DNA of 64,000 nucleotides, taken from NCBI GenBank assembly GCA_035548055.1, contig DASZTL010000090.1, positions 1-64,000 on the forward strand, given 5' to 3'. Below the pieces are notes generated by a model, which was given only the letters and a program-made list of their open reading frames with translations, did no database searches and had not been told where the DNA came from. This document shows positions 58,570-64,000 of this stretch, piece after piece (position 1 is the stretch's first letter; each line of letters opens with the position of its first letter). Made by a program: the position numbers and the translations under genes. This DNA is from DASZTV01 sp035548055. GTDB lineage: Bacteria > Actinomycetota > Actinomycetes > JAFAQI01.

Positions 58570-59505
58570 TCAGCTGAACACCACACGCCGGGCGGCGAAG
58601 GCTCGCTCCAGGAATCGCACCGCGAGCTCCTGAACCGTCTGCTCGCTGCCGGGCGGCTGCTGGCTCTCGAGCGTCGTCGAGTGCGCCCGTCCCGGCAGCC
58701 TGACGGTTTGGTGCGTGACGTGGGCGAGGGTGAGCAACCGGCTCAACCGGCCGATCTGCCCCGGCGGGACGAGCCGGTCGTGTCGGCTGATCGCCTGGAA
58801 GGTGGCGGGGTCGCCCCGACTCACCAGGTGCACGGGCGACGTGGTCCGGTATCGCGCCGACCGTGCCCGCTGCGCGGCGCGGGGAGAGAGTCCTTCGAAA
58901 CGGGTCACCGCACCGAGTGCGGTCTGCGCGAGTGAGGAGTACTCCGTGGTCATGTCGGTGGGACCGCTGATCGACACGACTCCGCCGACGACCGGATGCA
59001 GCCGTGCGGCGTCCCGGTACGCCGCGAGCAGTGCGAGCTGACCGCCCGCCGACTCGCCCCACAGCGCGATCGCATGCGGGTCGACATCGGAGCGGTGGGC
59101 GAGTGCATCGATTGCCGCGGCGATCGCCCGCGGCTCGGCGACGTGCTCGCGCGGCACCTTGGTGGGGTAGCCGATGACGGCCACCAGCCAGCCCTCTTGT
59201 TCCGCGAGGTCGCGCGCCCAGCTCAACTCGTAGGAGTTGGGTTGCGATCGGCCCCAGGCACCGCCGTGCACGAAGAGCACTGCGGGAGAGGTTCCGTCGC
59301 CAGCCGGCCGGTAGAGGGTGATCGAGCTCGACGGGTCCAGCGTGTACCAGCCGGTGACGGTGACGATCCTCGGCTGGGAGCTCGGGGCGGAACCGGACGC
59401 CGGGTCTGCGTCGGCCGCGCGCGCCGCTGAGGGTGCCGCCACGAGCAGGCTGAGCAGCACGGCGGCCGTACCGTAGGTCGCCTTCGCCCACCCCACGTCT
59501 GGCAC
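58570..59505 (-). CDS. Secreted alpha/beta-hydrolase (esterase)
   Basis: A 311-aa exported enzyme with a signal peptide ending near ARAAD (about residue 31). The esterase domain has HGGAWG (oxyanion hole), GESAGG (nucleophile Ser) and later Asp (SRHDRLVP) and His (GRAHSTTL), a complete triad of the hormone-sensitive lipase/BD-FAE type. It is likely to act on short acyl esters of polymers or lipids. GTG at 59505. It follows the GDT1-family gene by 1 bp, so it is in the larB-larC-GDT1 transcript. Confidence 0.8.
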   Translation of the reverse strand: MPDVGWAKATYGTAAVLLSLLVAAPSAARAADADPASGSAPSSQPRIVTVTGWYTLDPSSSITLYRPAGDGTSPAVLFVHGGAWGRSQPNSYELSWARDLAEQEGWLVAVIGYPTKVPREHVAEPRAIAAAIDALAHRSDVDPHAIALWGESAGGQLALLAAYRDAARLHPVVGGVVSISGPTDMTTEYSSLAQTALGAVTRFEGLSPRAAQRARSARYRTTSPVHLVSRGDPATFQAISRHDRLVPPGQIGRLSRLLTLAHVTHQTVRLPGRAHSTTLESQQPPGSEQTVQELAVRFLERAFAARRVVFS

Positions 59506-59506
59506 G

Positions 59507-60112
59507 TTAGACGACGCTGGCCGCCTCGAGCGCTGTGATCACAGCCACCACAGTGAAGGCGGTGGCAGCGATCCGGCGGATCCAGATCATGGGGAGGACT
59601 CGCAGCAGCGCCTTCCCGCCGGTGGCCGCGATCAGCCCGGCGGTCACCAGGCCGCCCGACGAGCCGAGAAACACGGCGGCAGGGTCGTGGTACCTCGCCG
59701 ACAGCGACGCGGTGAGCAGCTGGGTGAGGTCGCCCCATTCGGCGAGGAACAGGATGAGGAAGCTGATCCCGATCACATGCCAGGCGCCGGTCTTCGGTGA
59801 GGTTCCGGCTAGCTCTTCCTCGACTTCGCGCTCCTCCTCTTCCGGGTTCTCCGCCGAACGCAGGGTGAGGATGGCACCGAGCAGGAAGATCGCCGCGCTC
59901 ACTGCCTTCACCGGAGTCGACGGCAGCTCCGCAATCAGGCTTCCTGCGGCGACGGCGATCGCGGCTTGGGTGATGAACCCGAGTGAGGTGCCGATGAGCA
60001 CCGGCACCACGGGAAAGCGGGTCGCGAGCACGAGCGTCGCGACCATCGTCTTGTCGGGGAGCTCGGCCGGCAGGATCAGCCCGTAGACCGTGAACAGGAC
60101 AGCGAGGCTCAT
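59507..60112 (-). CDS. TMEM165/GDT1-family (UPF0016) cation transporter
   Basis: A 201-aa membrane protein with six or seven helices in two halves. The paired family motifs are ELPDKT (residues 17-22) and EWGDLT (in the second half), which line the ion path. Family members export Mn2+ or exchange Ca2+/H+. Between the halves lies an acidic cytoplasmic loop PEEEEREVEEE. It lies 4 bp downstream of larC and 1 bp upstream of the esterase gene. The first motif has Leu-Pro in place of Gly before Asp-Lys. Confidence 0.85.
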   Translation of the reverse strand: MSLAVLFTVYGLILPAELPDKTMVATLVLATRFPVVPVLIGTSLGFITQAAIAVAAGSLIAELPSTPVKAVSAAIFLLGAILTLRSAENPEEEEREVEEELAGTSPKTGAWHVIGISFLILFLAEWGDLTQLLTASLSARYHDPAAVFLGSSGGLVTAGLIAATGGKALLRVLPMIWIRRIAATAFTVVAVITALEAASVV

Positions 60113-60116
60113 TCAG

Positions 60117-61304
60117 TCAGCTGCCCGGACCGTGCAACGCGTTGCGGACCCCGGCGACGGCTGCCTCGAGCATGTGCTTCGTGGGGACCCTGAGCGCGTT
60201 CGCGGCTGCCGCGATGTCGTCGAACTCGGGCGTCGCGCTCACCGGCTTGCCTTCGGCGAACGCGACCTTCACCCGGATCGCCTGTCCTTGTACCTCGACG
60301 GTGATCGTCTGGCGGTCGAGGGCGTGCTTGCCGACGTGGTTCCAGCGAAGGCCGATGGTCGAGGTGTGCGTGAACATCGCGCCCTGGACGGCGCCGAGGA
60401 GTGAGGTGGACGTCAACGCGCTCACCGTGTGTGCCGGACGCCCCTTCTTCATGAGGATCGGCGTCAGCCAGGCATCGGCCGCGCCCGCGTCCATCAACGC
60501 CGCGAGCACTCCGGGCCACAGGCGTGGATCGAGGTCGTCGACGTTCGCCTCGACGACGACCCACTCCTCGGCTGCCTCGTCGTCGGCTGCTTCGCCGACT
60601 ACGAGTCGTACGACGTTCGGCCGGTCCGGCAGGTCCCGTGAGCCGGCGCCGGTGCCCACGTGATGAACCGCCAGGAGCGGCATCGCGCCGCAGCCGGTTG
60701 CCCATTCGGCGAGTACGGCGATTCCGGTGGGGGTGGCCAGCTCTACGGCACCACCGCCGCTGCCGCGCAGGCTCGTGTCGCCGAGCAGCGCGAGTGCCGC
60801 CGGCGTCGGCACCGGCAGCTCCCCGTGAGCGGTGTGGACCGTCCCGCCGCCGAGCGCGATAGGCGAGACGATCACTTCGTTGAGCTCCAGCGAGTGGAAA
60901 CCAAGGCAGCTGGCGAGCACGTCGACGATCGAGTCGACGGCGCCCACCTCATGGAACTCGACGTCGTCTGATGTCGTGCCGTGGACCGCGGCCTCCGCCG
61001 CCGCGAGGCGTCCGAAGACCGAAAGTGCCCGGGCTTTCACCTCGTCGGGAACGCCGACCGCCTCGACGATCCGCCGGATGTCCACAAGCCGGCGGTGTGG
61101 CTGCTCGGCTGCGGCACCGACGGCAACCGAGACCGCGCTCAGCCCGCCCCGGTTGGTGCGCGAGGTCTCGATGGTCACGCCGAGCGAGTCGAGCGCCGCG
61201 GCAAGGTCTGCCAGGTCGGGCAGCGCACCGAGGTCGCTGAGAGCTCCGAGCAGCATGTCGCCGCTGACGCCGGAGCTGCAGTCGACCCACCCGACCCGAC
61301 TCAT
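60117..61304 (-). CDS. larC: LarC nickel-insertion protein for the nickel-pincer cofactor
   Basis: A 395-aa cyclometallase-like protein that inserts nickel into pyridinium-3,5-bisthiocarboxylic acid mononucleotide, CTP-dependent. Family segments: DCSSGVSGDMLLGAL, DVEFHEVGAVDSIVDV, SPIALGGGTVHTAHGELPVPTPA and the C-terminal MKKGRPAHTVS. In Lactobacillus the gene needs a frameshift; here it is one frame. ATG at 61304 overlaps the larB stop (ATGA). No larA or larE in the window, so the cofactor-using enzyme is not known. Confidence 0.88.
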   Translation of the reverse strand: MSRVGWVDCSSGVSGDMLLGALSDLGALPDLADLAAALDSLGVTIETSRTNRGGLSAVSVAVGAAAEQPHRRLVDIRRIVEAVGVPDEVKARALSVFGRLAAAEAAVHGTTSDDVEFHEVGAVDSIVDVLASCLGFHSLELNEVIVSPIALGGGTVHTAHGELPVPTPAALALLGDTSLRGSGGGAVELATPTGIAVLAEWATGCGAMPLLAVHHVGTGAGSRDLPDRPNVVRLVVGEAADDEAAEEWVVVEANVDDLDPRLWPGVLAALMDAGAADAWLTPILMKKGRPAHTVSALTSTSLLGAVQGAMFTHTSTIGLRWNHVGKHALDRQTITVEVQGQAIRVKVAFAEGKPVSATPEFDDIAAAANALRVPTKHMLEAAVAGVRNALHGPGS

Positions 61305-62068
61305 CCGGCGGCCACCCGCCGCGCGACCCGGGCGGCGAACACTCCGGCGCCGAACCCGTTGTCGATGTTCACGACGGTGACCCCGGCAGCGCAAGAGTTG
61401 AGCATGCCGAGCAACGCGGCGAGGCCTCCGAAGGAGGCGCCGTAACCAACGCTCGTCGGGACGGCGACGACGGGGGTGCCGACCAGGCCCCCGACCACGC
61501 TCGGCAGCGCGCCCTCCATACCCGCGACCACGATGAGGCAGTCGGCGGTGGCGAGGGCTTCTCGCTCGGCGAGGACGCGGTGCAGCCCGGCCACTCCGAC
61601 ATCGCAGATCCGGCGCACCCCGGCGCCGAAGGCGCGGACGACGAACGCCGCCTCGGCCGCTACGGGTTCGTCGCTCGTCCCAGCGGACACGACCGCCACC
61701 GCACCCACCGGCTCCGGGAAGGCACCGAGTGCGGCGCATCGTGCGGTGTCGTCGATCGTGGCGTCGGGGTAGGCGGCGCGGACCGCCGCGATCGCTTCCG
61801 CGCCGAGGCGGGTCGCGAGCGCCGGTCGGTCGGCGGATCGCTGCTGCAAGGCGGTGAGCAGGGCCACGACCTGCTCGGGCGTCTTGCCCGCGCCGTACAC
61901 CACCTCGGGGTCACCGGTGCGGATGCCGCGGTTGCTGTCGAGCCGGGCGAAGCCGAGATCGGTGAACCCGGCGAGTGGTGCGTCAGCCAGGGCGCGCGCC
62001 GCGTCCTCGACGTCGATGACGCCCGCGGCGACGTCCCCGAGCAAGCGTCCAAGCTCGTCCGCGTCCAC
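61301..62068 (-). CDS. larB: LarB carboxylase/hydrolase of nickel-pincer cofactor synthesis
   Basis: A 255-aa protein with a C-terminal PurE-like (AIR carboxylase) domain. LarB carboxylates nicotinic acid adenine dinucleotide and cleaves its phosphoanhydride. Motifs: RGIRTGDPEVVYGAGKTPEQV at the start, VVSAGTSDEPVAAEA, VAGMEGALPSVVGGLVGTPVVAVPTSVGYG and NIDNGFGAGVFAA. It starts with GTG at 62068 and is translationally coupled to larC. It heads a transcript larB-larC-GDT1-esterase. Confidence 0.88.
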   Translation of the reverse strand: MDADELGRLLGDVAAGVIDVEDAARALADAPLAGFTDLGFARLDSNRGIRTGDPEVVYGAGKTPEQVVALLTALQQRSADRPALATRLGAEAIAAVRAAYPDATIDDTARCAALGAFPEPVGAVAVVSAGTSDEPVAAEAAFVVRAFGAGVRRICDVGVAGLHRVLAEREALATADCLIVVAGMEGALPSVVGGLVGTPVVAVPTSVGYGASFGGLAALLGMLNSCAAGVTVVNIDNGFGAGVFAARVARRVAAG

Positions 62069-62123
62069 GCGGCCACGCTAAACCGTCAAGATCGGGCGAT
62101 CTGCGACGGTAGGCTCCACCTCC

Positions 62124-62624
62124 GTGCTGCCGCTCGATCGTCCGTTGCTCGACGAGATCACCCTGGGGACCGCCGGCGGCGCCGTCATCGCATTGGTCAC
62201 CGCCGTGATCTCGAACCTGCGGATCGGGCGGCTTCGCCGCAGTCTCGAGGTGCTCGACGGGCCGGAGGGTCCGGAGAGCGTGCTGGATGCTCTGCACCGC
62301 GGGACGGCCGAGACGCAGGCGCTGCGCGCCGAGCTGGCCAAGGCAAAGTCCGATCTCGACCTCGCGCGAACCGAGCTTGCCGACGCGCTGCGCCACGTCG
62401 CGGTCGTGCGCTACGACGCTTTCGGTGACATGGGCGGGCGACTGTCCTTCACCGCCGCGCTGCTCGACGACTCCGGTGACGGACTCGTGATCACATCGAT
62501 CAACGGCCGGACCGAGTCCCGGGCCTACGCAAAGGGCGTCAAGGAGGGTCGGAGCGACCAGTCGCTGTCGCCGGAAGAGACGCAGGCGATCGCGCTCGCC
62601 CTCGGCCGCAAGGCCAGGGGCTAG
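62124..62624 (+). CDS. DUF4446 membrane-anchored coiled-coil protein
   Basis: A 166-aa protein: an N-terminal helix (about 14-32), a coiled coil (about 60-90, rich in Ala/Glu/Leu), then the DUF4446 signature VVRYDAFGDMGGRLSFTAALLDDSGDG...ITSINGRTESRAYAKGVKEG. Function unknown. GTG at 62124, divergent from larB; the stop is 2 bp before pheA, so they share a transcript. Confidence 0.83.
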   Translation: MLPLDRPLLDEITLGTAGGAVIALVTAVISNLRIGRLRRSLEVLDGPEGPESVLDALHRGTAETQALRAELAKAKSDLDLARTELADALRHVAVVRYDAFGDMGGRLSFTAALLDDSGDGLVITSINGRTESRAYAKGVKEGRSDQSLSPEETQAIALALGRKARG

Positions 62625-62626
62625 CG

Positions 62627-63571
62627 GTGCCCGACCGCTATTCCTACCTCGGCCCGGAGGGCACCTTCTCCGAAGCCGCGCTTCGGTCCATCCCGGAGGC
62701 CACAGCCGCGGAGCGAATCCCGTGCGTGTCGGTCGCCGACGCCCTCGATGCGGTCCGGCGCGGTGAAGTGGTCGCGGCGCTGGTGCCGCTGGAGAACTCC
62801 GTCGAAGGCTCGGTCAGCGAGACGCTCGACGAGCTGGCCGCAGGCGAGCCGTTGCAGATCGTGCGCGAAGTGGTGCTGCCGGTCAGCTTCGCTCTGATGG
62901 TGCGTCCAGGTACGACGCTCGGGTCGATCGCCACGGTCACCACGATTCCGCACGCCGAAGCCCAGGTGCGCGGCTGGCTCCGACAGTCGCTGCCGAATGC
63001 GCGCTTCATCGCCGCGTCGAGCACCGCGGACGGTGCTCGTGCGGTCGCGGCAGGTGAAGCCGACGCGGCGGTCGCCGCGCCGCTCGCCGCGGACCGTTAT
63101 CAGCTCACCGCGCTCGCCGACGACATCGCCGACACCGCCGGCGCGGTCACGCGGTTCGTCCTCGTCAGCCGGCCGGCTCCGCCACCACCGGTGACAGGTG
63201 CCGACAAGACGACCGTCGTCGCCTACATCGGCGACGATCACCCCGGCGCGCTGCTGGAGCTGCTGACCGAGCTCGCCGTCCGCGGCGTCAACCTCACTCG
63301 CATCGAGTCCCGCCCGACCGGCGTCGGCATCGGTCGCTACTGCTTCTCGATGGATGCCGAAGGCCACATCAACCAGGAACGAGTCGGTGAAGCGTTGGCA
63401 GCGATGAAGCGGCTTTGCGCCGACGTGAGGTTCCTCGGCAGCTACCCAGCCGCGGACGGCGTTCGCCTGAGGGAGCGCGCGGGCACCGCCGACGGCGATT
63501 TCGAGGCAGCAAAGAGGTGGGTCGCAGCGCTTCGTGAGGGCCAGAACCTCACCTCCCTCGACTACCGGTGA
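62627..63571 (+). CDS. pheA: Prephenate dehydratase
   Basis: A 314-aa enzyme converting prephenate to phenylpyruvate in phenylalanine synthesis. The PDT domain (about 1-185) starts YSYLGPEGTFSEAAL and has VPLENSVEGSV and the catalytic GAVTRFVLV (Thr-Arg-Phe). The ACT regulatory domain (about 195-285) holds the ESRP phenylalanine-binding motif (TRIESRPT), so feedback inhibition is expected. No chorismate mutase domain. GTG at 62627. It is near serS, as in many actinobacteria. Confidence 0.92.
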   Translation: MPDRYSYLGPEGTFSEAALRSIPEATAAERIPCVSVADALDAVRRGEVVAALVPLENSVEGSVSETLDELAAGEPLQIVREVVLPVSFALMVRPGTTLGSIATVTTIPHAEAQVRGWLRQSLPNARFIAASSTADGARAVAAGEADAAVAAPLAADRYQLTALADDIADTAGAVTRFVLVSRPAPPPPVTGADKTTVVAYIGDDHPGALLELLTELAVRGVNLTRIESRPTGVGIGRYCFSMDAEGHINQERVGEALAAMKRLCADVRFLGSYPAADGVRLRERAGTADGDFEAAKRWVAALREGQNLTSLDYR

Positions 63572-63594
63572 TCAACTAAGGCATCGTTAGGGGT

Positions 63595-63628
63595 GCAAGA
63601 CCCCCGCGGCTGGGCGCGGGGGTCTTGC
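63595..63628 (+). terminator. Rho-independent terminator after pheA
   Basis: GCAAGACCCCCGC and GCGGGGGTCTTGC form a 13-bp stem around GGCTGGGC, 23 bp after the pheA stop. It insulates pheA from serS. Confidence 0.8.
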
Positions 63629-63678
63629 TCCACATATGAGGCGGTCCCGATCGCGTCCGCCCCTTAATCTGGCTTCTC

Positions 63679-64000
63679 GTGATCGATCTTCGTGCGTTGC
63701 GTGAGGCCCCGGACCAGTTCCGGGCGAGCCAGACCGCGCGCCGCGCCGACCCGCAGGCAATCGACGTGGCGCTCGCCGCTGAGGAGCGCCGCCGCGCGGC
63801 CGTGACCAAGGCCGATGCGTTACGGGCGGAGTCCAACACCGCGAGCAAGGCGATCCAGTCCGCACCGGCCGACGAGCGTCCGGCAATGATCGAGCGCGCC
63901 AAGGAGCTGAAGGAGTCGGTCAAGGCCGCGGAGGTCGAGCAGGACGAGGCCGAGACCGCGCTGCGGGCTGCGGCGTACGCCATCGCCAACCTGGTCGAGC
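63679..64000 (+). CDS. serS: Seryl-tRNA synthetase, N-terminal part (truncated by window end)
   Basis: The first 107 codons of a class II aminoacyl-tRNA synthetase: MIDLRALREAPDQFRASQTARR, then a long antiparallel coiled coil (about 28-107) that binds the long variable arm of tRNA-Ser. The catalytic domain is outside the window. GTG at 63679. The leader from the pheA terminator is about 50 bp and holds no recognised riboregulator. Confidence 0.9.
   Translation, partial: MIDLRALREAPDQFRASQTARRADPQAIDVALAAEERRRAAVTKADALRAESNTASKAIQSAPADERPAMIERAKELKESVKAAEVEQDEAETALRAAAYAIANLVE

Overview
The window is high-GC DNA with many GTG starts, ATGA/GTGA translational overlaps and leaderless genes. Together with the crgA / sortase E / pabA / pknB / pbpA / ftsW / pstP / fhaB / fhaA cell-division island, this marks it as chromosomal DNA of an actinobacterium. 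Genus cannot be read from sequence alone; gene order resembles Streptomyces and mycobacteria, but a degenerate kinase sits where pknA usually lies.

Left arm (1-21.4 kb), housekeeping: the 5' end of a minus-strand tad/Flp pilus operon (Flp pilin, TadG-like, two TadE-like proteins, and the start of a further gene off the window edge); cyclophilin and rhomboid protease; a thiolase behind a palindromic operator; a cluster of palindromes; FmdB-like zinc ribbon; divergent crgA and class E sortase; acyl-CoA ligase; pabA; a giant LuxR (LAL) regulator; and the minus-strand fhaA-fhaB-pstP-ftsW-pbpA-pseudokinase-pknB operon, which couples peptidoglycan sensing to septal/polar wall synthesis.

Island (21.5-44.2 kb): a tRNA-Leu(CAG) is followed by two integrated elements in tandem, delimited by three copies of a 23-bp repeat of the tRNA 3' end (21515, 31088, 44143). 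Element 1 (9.6 kb) is a pSAM2-type actinomycete integrative element with xis, repSA, traSA, a Pra-like protein, an XRE/creatininase pair and several exported proteins. Its integrase and traSA are both broken. Element 2 (13 kb) keeps only a scrap of integrase but has an excisionase, a MobF relaxase-helicase, cargo of enzyme families common in small-molecule modification, a HTH-ImmA/DUF4411 pair, and an unusual module: wHTH, 14-bp iterons, ImmA protease, SAMHD1-like HD hydrolase and nucleoside deoxyribosyltransferase. That module is my best candidate for an undescribed (possibly antiviral, nucleotide-targeting) system.

Right arm (44.2-64 kb), chromosomal again: an MFS pump and its MerR regulator with two mirrored BmrR-like operators; a GGDEF-EAL c-di-GMP enzyme; alpha/beta hydrolase plus secreted GH5 glycosidase; ctaA; CAP-domain protein; Fpg/Nei glycosylase; a TPP riboswitch controlling an NCS1 (cytX-like) transporter; GDPD; arginine deiminase; secreted esterase; GDT1-family cation transporter; larC-larB; a DUF4446 protein; pheA; and the start of serS.
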